Below, in pieces: positions 36,000-46,600 of a stretch of 64,000 nucleotides of DNA (the first letter of the stretch is position 1; each line of letters opens with the position of its first letter). Location of the stretch: positions 1 through 64,000 of the forward strand of contig CAKJVC010000060.1 of NCBI GenBank assembly GCA_918026815.1. Reading direction: 5' to 3'. Origin of the DNA: Chalara sp. BL73 (Eukaryota > Ascomycota > Leotiomycetes > Helotiales). The position numbers and the translations under genes were made by a program. Under the pieces are notes generated by a model, which did not search any database, had not been told where the DNA came from, and worked only from the letters and a program-made list of their open reading frames with translations.

Positions 36000-36997
36000 T
36001 CAATAAGTAGCGGGCATGGTAGCTAATTTCCCACCATCTACCAGCATCACACTTCCGTTCAAAAACGCTCCTGCTCTACTAGCCATGTAAAGTATTGTTC
36101 CACCCATATCCTCGTCGGTTCCAGCCCTCTCTGCTGGTTGATACGATCTTGAGAAGACTCCCTCCTCGAACAAAGTTTTAGTTTTATCTATGATGTATGG
36201 TTTGAAGAGGGCCTCTGATGAGTCTGAGGGGAACACTATTAATCAGTTAGTCTAGATCCATACACTATAATGGGGAAACGTGCATCCAGCAGCAATGGTA
36301 TTGAAGCGAATTCCCCAAGGGATACAAAACGTGGAGAAGCTTTTGATCAGGCTGATCACCCCGGCCTTACTGCTCAAATATGCATACCCTGCTCGTGGGT
36401 TTCTCAAGAAGCTTGCTGTACTAGCTGTTGCAATTACCTGGCTCTTTCCGCCTAAATAATTCTTGTTCTTGTTGCCCTCATCCAGCAGCTTTAGGAAGGC
36501 GATGACTGTATAGTACAACGCAGTGCAATTGAGGCCGTAGGTGTCGTTAAACTCCTGCATTGGCGAAGACCAAGCAAGCGCTACAAAATCGGAGAGTGTG
36601 TACCTAGGCTTGAGAGTGTCGAGCATAGGTCCACCTTTTCCCGCATTGGTGACCAGAAGATTGATGTACCCCACCTCTCTCTCGACTTTTGCGGCCATGG
36701 ATTTGAGGGCTTCTTGGGATGTAATGTCTCCAGGAAGAGGTGTGATGACTCCTGGGTAAATAGCAGCCGCTTCTCTGAGCTTTTCTTCGCGTCTCCCAAT
36801 GATATATATTCGTTTAGCCCCGTTTTCGGCAAGGGCCTTGGCCATCATGAGGCCGATTCCTCGAAAATGTCAGTCACATTTTCGTACTCAATAACAGCGT
36901 CTATAAGTGTATTACCAGTACCGCCCCCGGTGATGACTGCTACGATGCCATTCACACTGAAGAGATTGGATGCCTTTGTTGAAGACATGCTAGACAT
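36000..36997 (-). CDS. Short-chain dehydrogenase/reductase (classical SDR)
   Basis: Three exons (36997-36916, 36859-36284, 36235-36000) give 297 residues. The Rossmann motif TGGGTGIG is split by the first intron. NAG (LLVTNAGKGG) and the catalytic YxxxK in YAYLSSKAG follow, with the upstream Ser in TASTASF and a C-terminal LVDGG typical of the family. The second intron keeps frame and the conserved IAAGLFPSD join only if its donor is GC (GCACGT), with a normal AG acceptor. Substrate is unknown; in this setting it probably oxidises or reduces a side-chain hydroxyl or ketone of the polyketide. It is divergent from the multicopper oxidase. Confidence 0.85.
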
Positions 36998-37610
36998 AAG
37001 GCTTGGGGATAAAGTTATTCTTATTGCACTACTGAGGTAATCAATGTTATTGCCTCTTTGACTATGCTCTAAGTAATATGGCTGCTTGGGATCTTTGTGA
37101 TCGACTTGAACTTTTTTCTTTTTCAAGAAGGATATCTACCCCTGGCGTAAGACTGACACGCCTACCGCGAAGCCCGATCAGTAGCAGCCGTATTTATTTT
37201 GTTTGTCCCCTATTGGACCAGCATATTTCCATTTTAATGGTTCTGCGATCCCGAGAGCCAAAGCTCGGATGGGAAAGGGACCGCAGCCCAATTTTCCTCG
37301 GGAATCATTCGGAGAAGACAGGGGTAGAAAGCTACCACTTCCCAGCCACATTGGGCCGCCGTCTCATTCGAGATAGCGGCGTGAGGCTTATTACCCATTT
37401 GTTCTATTGAATGTTTTCTTTTTGGAGATTTTTCTTCATCTACCAAGACTTTGCGGGAGACACTCCCGACCGCGGAATCCTTCACGAGAAATGTAGGCTA
37501 GAACCAAAAATTAATAGGCTCGAACCTTGAATGAATATCGTATAAAGATTTCCCTCAAACTCCCATGATACACACTAATTTTGGGCACGCGAATTCTCCA
37601 TTGATTAGAC
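36998..37610. promoter_or_regulatory. Divergent promoter between SDR and multicopper oxidase
   Basis: The two cluster genes are transcribed away from each other from this 613-bp spacer. It contains a perfect short palindrome with CGG/CCG ends (37454-37468). Confidence 0.5.
37454..37468. promoter_or_regulatory. CGG-N9-CCG palindrome, candidate zinc-cluster binding site
   Basis: CGGGAGACACTCCCG has two perfect 6-bp arms around a 3-bp centre. It lies 143 bp upstream of the multicopper oxidase start. Inverted CGG half-sites are the usual target form for Zn2Cys6 dimers, so the cluster regulator is a natural candidate. It was seen once only, so this is weakly supported. Confidence 0.4.
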
Positions 37611-39849
37611 ATGATTTCCATTGAGCCAGCCTTACTAGTCTTGTGCAGCTTCATCCTGAGTGCCTGTGCAGTACCTACTACAGATTCTGTTCAAATCGAC
37701 AGCAAAGGATGTCGAACCGTGAAAAAAACTCTTGCTATCACCTGGAAAGTTGGGAATCCTAATGGAAATGCGCGAGAGATGATCTACACTAATGGCCAAT
37801 TCCCTGCGCCAAACCTTTTCTTTGACGAGGACGACAATGTGGAGGTACATGCATCTTTTCCATCCATGTAGTCAACTTACTAATGCATATGAAGATCACG
37901 GTAATAAATCATATGCATTTCAACACTACTATTCACTGGCATGGCCTTCTGTAAGCTATGCAATGATCGCTGTGAGCTAACCTGGGACTGACTGACTGCA
38001 TGCAGCATGCAAGGCACACCTTGGTCTGATGGTGTGCCCGGTCTTAGTCAAAAACCTATAGAGCCTGGTGGAAGCTACCTCTACAAATTCAAAGCGTATC
38101 CTCCAGGAACATATTGGTATTAAATAACAATTAATCTCAAGCAACCATAACTCACCAACCCCAGGTACCATTCTCATTCACGGGCTAGTCTGTTGGATGG
38201 CCTATACGGAGGGCTGTTTATCAGGTATATAAACTCACTCAATCAAGGGCGAGTAGAGCTGACGTTGAGGCAGGCGAAAGCCTGGAACCCCTGCACCTTG
38301 GTCTCTAATTAGCAGTGACCGAAAGGAGGTCGCTGCTATCGCAAAAGCTGCGCATGATCCAACTCTCCTTGTTACCTCGGACTGGACCAACTTCACATCC
38401 ACGCAATATATGCAAGCACAGATGGAATCAGGACTAAACATCTTGTAAGATCATACAGTCGTTGGCTTCTTCAGTCTATTAACGTACGGTACAGCTGTAC
38501 TGATGGTATTCTGATAAATGGGAAAGGCGCGGTGTACTGTCCTCCACTTAATGAGATGGTGGGATATGCACCAGAGGTAGTTCAACCAATCAACGATAAA
38601 GGGAAAGTAACTCCTCGGAATATTTTGTTCCCTATTAACCCACCTTTACAGATGCTTGCCCTTTAACGAAGCCACTCAAGACCAATATTATCTTACTGGG
38701 CGTCCGGAGCTAATTCCATTCGGGCTACAAGAAGGATGTGTTGCGGCTAACAACACCAAGGACCCCATGAGCATAATCAAGGTCGACCCAGCTGACAAGT
38801 GGGTCAGCCTCAATTTAGTTATGGCTTCAACGCTGCGATTGTCTTACATATCAATCGATTTTCATGAGATGTGGGTATATGAAGTCGACGGACACTACAT
38901 TGGTAAGATTGGTTCCTTGTCTGCTCAATTACGCCGGGAATCCTAAAATAGTCTAGAACCTCGCAAAGTTCAAAGCCTTTCGATATACCCTGGACAGCGC
39001 CAAGCTGTTATGATCAAGCTGGACCAGAAACCTAGTGACTATACTATCCGAGTTGCGGGGTATCCCATTGGAGGCGTAACTTCTGCGTATGCAGTCTTCT
39101 CGTACAAAGGAGGCAGGCCAATGAAGAACTACACACTCGGATATACCATTCCTTCGCAGCAAAAATCAGGATGGATTAACTATGGAGGCGGAAACTTCAC
39201 TCCAAACCTTGTTTCGTTTGAGGGTGACCAAGACCACTCACCTCCATTCCCACCTAATCCTCCAGCAAAGCCTAAAGTAGGAGATGCAGTGTACGTTCTT
39301 GATATGGGCCGATTTGGAAGCGCTTGGCAATGGAGCTTGAATGGTCAATCGATAATGGAGGTAGATTCTCCAGCCAACGCACCCCTACTTTACAATCCGT
39401 CTTACCCTACAGCGATCCGACCAGATCTCGTCATTCGTACCAATAACGACAGCTGGGTCGACTTGGTCTTTCAAGCCGGCGCTCCTCCAGGTCCCCTACT
39501 GGAGATAAACCATGTGATTCATAAGCATGCAAGCAGGTTCTGGAAAATTGGTATTGGTGCCGGCATCTTTAACTGGACCTCTATCGCTGAAGCTGCGGCA
39601 GCTCAACCTGAATTGTTTAATTTCGTCAATCCAAATCTTAGAGATACGGCTGTTACGCCATTCGAGCAGGGTTGGATAGCCATTCGTTACCATAGTGCAA
39701 ATCCAGGCCCGTGGTTGTTGCACTGCCATGTTGAGACTCATTTGGCAGGAGGCATGGCGATGGTTATCATGGACGGAGTTGACAAGTGGCCGAAAATTCC
39801 CCCTGAATATGCGGTCGACCAACACGGATTTCCTGTAAGCCATCACTAA
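37611..39849 (+). CDS. Secreted multicopper oxidase (laccase-like)
   Basis: The ATG at 37611 opens a signal peptide ([20 protein letters not shown]). Several short introns split the gene. All four copper-ligand motifs are present: HWHG (about 37936), HSH in YHSHSR, HxxHxH in [12 protein letters not shown] (near 39515) and HCHVETH near 39720. The family one-electron-oxidises phenols; members in aromatic polyketide clusters (Abr1-like pigment oxidases and phenol-coupling laccases) act on secreted or vesicular intermediates. Most junctions are canonical, but the join at about 38590-38655 (before [13 protein letters not shown]) has no in-phase GT or GC donor. Either a base is missing near 38617 or my model is wrong there. 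The spacing of the other exons gives a protein of usual length, about 580-600 residues. Confidence 0.82.
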
Positions 39850-40498
39850 AAGGGGAAGAGAGGTAATGGGGTAATAGAGCGTTTGTGGGTGTGATATTGT
39901 TTCGGATGGGATAATTGAGAGAGGCGTAAATTTCTGCTCTTCTTTTATTGTGCCCAGAGCCTCTTCAGGGGGAAGTCTTATGGTAGTGAAACCCACCAGT
40001 AGTTATAGTTGTATAAGTGAATTAGGAGGCTAAGCCTACTCTAGCCATCCCGTGATATCGCACGATTATACGTCTGACATTTTGTATCACAAGGCTGCAG
40101 GAATTTAATTCAATCATTACGTAAGTGTGCATAAATTCAATTTTAACCGGATTTTGATTCAGTCACTATCTTAGATTATATGTAGTGTGACCCGAAGATG
40201 CCGTGTCTCTTTCCCCTCCGCATTCGTTAATAATTTCATTTGTTTGCATTTCCGCAAATTGCTCACTCCAGCGAGCCAACAGTTGAGCACCTTGGGAGGC
40301 TCAGGCTTCGGAAGTTACCTTTAGCCGAACACCAACGAGTAAGGGTGGAAGTCTGCCGCAAAAAAGAAAGCCACGAATCTTCAGCTTAGTTTGCTTCTAA
40401 ATTTCAGACGCAAGGAAAGTGAATAGCAGCTCTATTAATAAGCGCCTCGAAAACACAACTTCTACACACCAGAGCCTGGCGCTTGTCAACGGTTTACG
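39850..40498. promoter_or_regulatory. Intergenic region with MFS promoter
   Basis: A 649-bp spacer between two co-directional genes, holding the end of the oxidase transcript and the MFS promoter. No motif, gene or repeat was recognised. Confidence 0.35.
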
Positions 40499-42351
40499 AT
40501 GGCTCAACGCTCCCCTAAGGCGAAGAGCGAGCAAGGCATTGCATCTGACGTGAATAGTGAGCCGCGCGGAGATGGACAGATTGAAGCTGTGGAATCAGAA
40601 AAGCTTCCCACCGAGCCACCAGTACTCTCTGCGGCGGAGGAAGATGAAGCAGGAAAGGTATATCCGCCAACAAGAGAGGTCATTCCTGTTATGGTCGCAA
40701 TATTCTTGGCACTGTTCCTGGTTTCCCTTGTTAGTACACAGATGCTTCCCTAGATTCAACAGAACAGCCTCTCATCATGCTTTCAGGATCGTACAATTAT
40801 TGCTACAGCGGTCCCCCGTATGACCGATGCCTTTCACTCTGTTGGTGATATCGGCTGGTACTCAAGTGCGTACATGCTCACTGGTTGCGCGTTCCAACTT
40901 TTCTACGGCCGGATTTACACCTTCTACTCACCAAAATGGGTCTTCTTGAGCAGTGTCACCATGTTCGAACTTGGCTCTTTGATTTGTGGCGTATCACCGA
41001 GCTCTGTGGTGTTCATTATCGGAAGAGCAGTAGCTGGAGTTGGCTCGGCTGGAATATTCTCGGGAAGCATCATTTTGACCGTTCATATTGTTCCGCTTCG
41101 CCTGCGTCCAACATACCAGGGCTTCATGGGTGGTGTGCTGCTAGTTTCGGCCATCATTGGGCCTCTACTTGGCGGTGCATTCACTACGAAATTGTCTTGG
41201 AGATGGTATGTCCTGACGCTTGTGTGTAGGACCTGTTACTGACATGATTCCGCGCTTTCAGGTGTTTCTACATTAACCTACCCTGTGGCGGCCTTTCGAT
41301 TATTCTTACCATCTTGTTCCTTGGGCTCCCCAATACTCACTGGCCTGGAGGTGCTGGAATAAATGATCCAGAAGTCAAGCTTTCACTACGGTCCAAAATC
41401 GAAAGACTCGATCCAGTTGGAACATTCTTCTTTCTTCCGGGAGTCATTTGCCTTTTAATTGCCTTACAATGGGGAGGATCGACGTACCCGTGGAACGACA
41501 CCCGCATTATCTCCTTGCTTGCGCTCTCTGGCTTTCTGATGACCGGGTTCGGTATCGTACAAGTCTGGAAACAAGAGAATGCCACGCTACCACCTCGCAT
41601 CCTCAGATATCGCAGCGTCACAGCAGCCTCTTTTTTCGCTTTCTGCATTAGCGGGGCTATGACTGTCATTGTGTACTTCCTGCCAACTTGGTTCCAAGCT
41701 ATTCAAGGGGTCGATGCTGTTCAGTCTGGTATCCGCACACTGCCTTTGATCATCTCAATGCTACTCGCGAGTATCACCTCTGGAGGCTTGACCACCAAGA
41801 TTGGGTACTATGCTCCATTTCTCATTGGATGTTCAGTAATCATGGCTATTGGAGGAGGGCTCATGTCGACATTCAAGGTCAACTCTTCAAAAGTTGTCTG
41901 GATTGGCTTCCAGGTCGTTTTTGGTTTCGGAACTGGCCTTGGACAACAGCAAGCCGGTCTAGCAGCTCAAACTGTGTTGCCATCAAAAGACGTCTCCACC
42001 GGTGTCGCTCTTAAATTTTTTGGGCAGTCGCTGGGAGGCGCTATCTTCGCAGTTGTGGGCCAGAGTGTGCTGAGCAATAAGTTGGTCCATAATCTGACTG
42101 GGATACCTGGCCTTATGGAGTCACTTCCGCACTTTGATCCACGTCAGATTGTGAATTTGGGTGCACTGCAACTGAGGGAATTCTTTGGAGCAAAGTCTGC
42201 AGGTGCAGTTATGAGGGCTTTCAACAGTGCATTGGATTCGGTCTTCCAACTAGGAATGATCCTGTCTTGTCTATCGCTAGTTGGGGCTCTTCTTGTTGAA
42301 TGGAAAAGCATCAAGGGAATAACGGTCCAGAAAGGGTCTGGTGGTGCATGA
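40499..42351 (+). CDS. MFS multidrug exporter (DHA, 14-spanner type)
   Basis: Three exons (40499-40729, 40787-41205, 41262-42351) join in frame to 579 residues. A 70-residue acidic cytoplasmic tail is followed by the first membrane segment and the family motif LDRTIIATAVPRM (LDxTIV type). Further marks are WYSSAYMLTGCAFQL, GRAVAGVGSAGIFSG, the glycine-rich GPLLGGAFT segment and SWRWCFYINLPCGG. Hydrophobic segments continue to a long C-terminal domain, as in the Tri12/AflT-like drug:H+ antiporters that export fungal secondary metabolites. It lies between the oxidase and the NR-PKS in the same orientation, which supports a role in exporting or compartmentalising the product. Confidence 0.9.
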
Positions 42352-43652
42352 TCGTAGTGCATTGGCGTATAATTGGTGTGGTATGGACATTGCAAGCATT
42401 GACTCGTCAGGCTTAGACTTAAGAGATGGGTTGGATATTCTCCCATATGTTCTGCCATCCTACATGCACTGCTCTTTGTGAGTTTGCTCGAACTCCTACC
42501 CTCGTTCGCCCACTAATTTAATCCTTGTGACTTTCCTCGGTTACAGCGCTGGAGATGCCTGGCTTGCTATCTGGCCTGAGTTCTAAAATGAAGCTTACGT
42601 AAACACTTGCCAGCTCTAGTTTACGTATCTGATCACTTAGCTGGCCATATTATCAACCAGACCGCTCAAAAACACACTAAAAATCCCGATTTTGGCATTT
42701 TTATCCCTCAATTATTATTTATGTTAATGAATCAAAACTTGAAATTTAGTTTTCGCTTATTATTGTAAAGACTTCGATATAGCATTTCACGCTAAAATAA
42801 CCCTTGTAATTTCAGTTTCTAAATAACCATTAGTTGTTTTAGTCTCAAACTTTACCAATGTATAAAAATTACAGTTGAATCGTTATATATAAAGTTTTAC
42901 AAAGTTAGGTAAAATAGTAGTTGAGATATAGAAATGCCAAAATCGTGATTTTTGGTGTGTTTTTGAGCGGCCAGGTTGATGTGACTAACTATGTGATTGA
43001 GTACGTTAACCAAATCGCTCTCTCTGCCTTTCCTATATTACTGTCTACACTGGAGTGGCGGCTATACCGCTTTCAAAATTCATTTCCATATCCATTCACG
43101 AACAACAAAGTTCTACTTACAAAGCCACATTCTTCGGGGCCGACACGGAAATCAGGAGCGTATAATCCCCGTAACATTACCGACGTTGTTGTAGTTGGTT
43201 CCCGATTCTTCTCCAGCAAGACCAGAGCAGTGTCAGACGGGATGCGGTTTCGGAGATGGAGATGAAGATGGAGATACATACGTTAATGGGAGATCTTAAT
43301 GCAGATACTCGATATTTGATTGGTGTTCAATGAGCATGTCCGAAATAGCCCAAGTGGTGGAAGGATGGCCACCAAGACATTGGCCGGGCTATTGATTTCT
43401 AGCTTTCTTAGAAGACGCGATTTCTATTATCATGTCTATAATCCAGAGTTCTATCTATACATCCTATGATTCCTGGTCTAGCAGAGCCCGGGAATTCCAG
43501 ATGGTACACTTGACTCAACTAAATAACGAAGGGCTTTCAGTGGTATTATCACCCTCCTTCTGTTGTTGAAACTTGGCTAATAAACTCCTGTAGCTCGCTA
43601 TCTTTCTTTCAACCTAGTTAACTAGAACTTCAACCCCTTTGCCCTCATCAGC
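42352..43652. other. Intergenic region with NR-PKS promoter and a MITE
   Basis: AT-rich spacer. The MITE occupies 42652-42980; the remaining 670 bp before 43653 is the likely NR-PKS promoter. Nothing else is recognised. Confidence 0.4.
42652..42980. mobile_element. MITE with about 60-bp terminal inverted repeats
   Basis: The left arm (ATCAACCAGACCGCTCAAAA, then ACACACTAAAAATC and on to about 42712) is matched in inverted orientation by the right arm ending at 42980 (read on the minus strand: ATCAACCTGGCCGCTCAAAA and on), with only a few mismatches over 55-60 bp. The 329-bp element is AT-rich and non-coding. I could not settle the target-site duplication. Confidence 0.75.
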
Positions 43653-46600
43653 ATGGCAGGCACGGTTCGGATCTACCTCTTTGGCGACCAAACTTACGAA
43701 ACAAATGCGAAGTTGTGTGCCCTCTTATCATCTACTGGCAATCCTATTCTAGCTTCTTTTCTTGATCAGGCATTCAATGTGATTCGGGCTGAAGTAGGGC
43801 GGCTACCTCTCCAACAGTTCCGAGACCTTCCCAGTTTTACAAGCCTTGCGGAAATACTTGCAAGGCAGAGAGATGGTGGCTTAAATCCAGCATTTCAAAC
43901 TGCGCTTTCAATAATTTTCCAGCTCGGAAGCTTTATTCGGTACGCAACGTTATTGTTCTTTGTCCATACAAATCCTCCAATTAATAAATTCATAGCCAAC
44001 ATGAGAACTCCGGTAATGAGTACCCTCAGGCTTCGCAAACATACCTTTTGGGTCTGTGTACTGGAGCCCTCTCTGCTGTGGCAATAAGCTGTTGCAGAAC
44101 ACTATCCCAATTGCTCCAAGTCGCGGTAGCAACCGTCCGCGTTGCTTTCCGCTTGGGTCTCCGTGTTGTAGAGGTTGGGACCCTGATCGAGGCTCAGTCA
44201 GAAGCATCATGGTCTTTTATTATCCCTGGCATGAAACATGAAGCTGTTAGCATGATATTGAAAGAATTCTTACTTAGCAAGGTTTGGATATCTTAGCGCC
44301 CCGTAATGGCCGTTGACTGATTCGTTTGAAGAATCTGCCCCCAGTGTCAAGACCTTGGATCAGTGCCCATATAGAAAATGGGACTTCGGTCAGCGGTCCT
44401 CCTAGTGTCCTTGAAGAATTGAGGAAATTTCCAGCGCTTTCAAAAATCAGGACGGTCGAGATCCCAAATCGGTCGCCTGGACATGCGTCACATTTATTTA
44501 CTAGCGAAGATGTCAGCAGCATTCTGAAGGGCACTCTAGACTTACCTTGGATTTCTTACACTTCCCAAATCGCCATTGTTTCCGCAGCAACGGGGAAACT
44601 GATGCCTAGTGGCAACTTCAAATCGCTCCTAGAGGTGTCACTCAATGATATAATGGCTCGAAAGCTTCGATGGGACTTGATCAACCAGGAGTTTCCCACC
44701 ATTCTCAATTCTAGCCACGCTTCCAACTTGAGGCTAACTCCGATCGGAACGACGTCTGAACATGCTCTACTATCAACACTACAAAATGCACTGGCAAGCT
44801 CTGGGAACTGCGCAGTGACCCCTCCTTTGGTAGAGATTGAGTGTCAAGACTTTAATAAACCACGAACGCCGATAAACACTTCCGGAAATCCTGGCTTATC
44901 CAAATTAGCAATTGTGGGTATGTCAGGGAGGTTTCCAGAATCTAGCAGCCCGGAGGACTTCTGGGAAGTGTTACGCCATGGCGTCGACACTGTCAAGAAA
45001 GTGCCGCCAACACGTTGGAGCATCGATACGCACGTTGATAGCAGCGGCAAAGGGAGCACCAGTGAAGTGCCGTGGGGTTGCTGGCTAAAAGGTGTCGAGC
45101 TATTTGATGCCAGGTTTTTCAGCATCTCTCCGAAAGAGGCCCCTCAAGTCGATCCAGCGCAGCGAATTGCATTGATGACGACCTACGAAGCGATTGAGCA
45201 AGCTGGTATCGTACCTGGGACTACCCCTTCCACCAGAACAGATCGCATTGGAGTATTTCATGGGGTTACCGGTACCGATTATATGGAAACAAATACATCA
45301 CAAGACATCGATACGCATTTCATTACTGGTGGGAACAGAGCGTTTATTCCAGGACGAATCAGTTTCTGCTACGAATTCTGCGGCCCTAGCTGTTCCGTTG
45401 ATACAGCGTGCTCTTCCAGTTTTGCCGCAATGCACATGGCTTGCAATGCACTCTGGAGAGGTGATTGCGATACGGCAGTGTCTGGTGGCACGAATATGAT
45501 TAGCAATCCCGATGGCCATGCTGGGTTGGACCGAGGGTTCTTCATATCTAAGACAGGAAACTGTAAGACCTTTGACGACGGTGCCGACGGCTATTGCCGC
45601 GGGGAAGGGGTTGCCACCGTAGTCATCAAGCGTCTGGAAGACGCTATCGCTGATAGTGATCCAGTCTTGGCACTGATATCAGGTATTAAGACTAACCATT
45701 CCGGCGAGGCGGATTCCATTACTCGCCCGCATGCTCCAGCCCAGAAAACCATTTTTGATCAGCTGTTAATTGCTACTGGCACCGACATAAATGAAATTGG
45801 TTACGTCGAAATGCATGGTACGGGGACACAAACTGGCGATGCTGTCGAAATGGAATCTGTTCTTCATGCATTCGGACCCGAACCTAATTCCCAAAGGGCT
45901 CGGAAAAGAGACTCGCCAGTATTCTTAGGAGCTGCAAAGGCAAATATAGGCCATGGTGAAGGAGCTTCTGGCGTTACCAGTCTGGCAAAGGTGCTTCTCA
46001 TGTTCCGATACAACGCAATTCCACCTCATTGCGGTATCACAACTAAGATCAACCACAACTACCCACTGGACTTTGCTCAGCGCAATGTTCATATTGCAAA
46101 GAAGGAGATCCCGTGGCTCGGAACACCAGAAAGACCTCGAAAAGTTCTCATCAATAATTTCTCTGCCGCTGGTGGTAACACTGCTGTGTTGCTGGAGGAT
46201 AGTCCAGTAGCAGTTGTGGATTGCTCCAATGACCCAGAACCCGCCTCATCTTACCTAATTGCCATTACAGCAAAGTGTGCCAATTCTCTGAAAGGGAATC
46301 TAAAGGCCATGTTGCACTATATGAACTACCCGGACAAAGATTTCTCTCTGCCCCGACTCTCATATACTACCACCGCCCGCCGCATCCACCATCCCCACCG
46401 AGTCATGTTGCGAGGATCAGACATCACGGAAGTGAAACTTCGGCTGCAGGAAGCTATTGCGCGTGGAGATGGAATCACTAGAAAGAAATCCGCACCGAAA
46501 ATTGTGTTTGGATTCACTGGCCAAGGGTCACAGTATCTTTATATGTAAGTGCATCTCTCCTTTCCTTGGAGATTCCGTGTCGTTGCCGGAGGCCCTTAAT

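Noticed and set aside
37660..39850. Minus-strand open stretches overlapping the multicopper oxidase
   Set aside because: They mirror the coding strand and have no family motifs.
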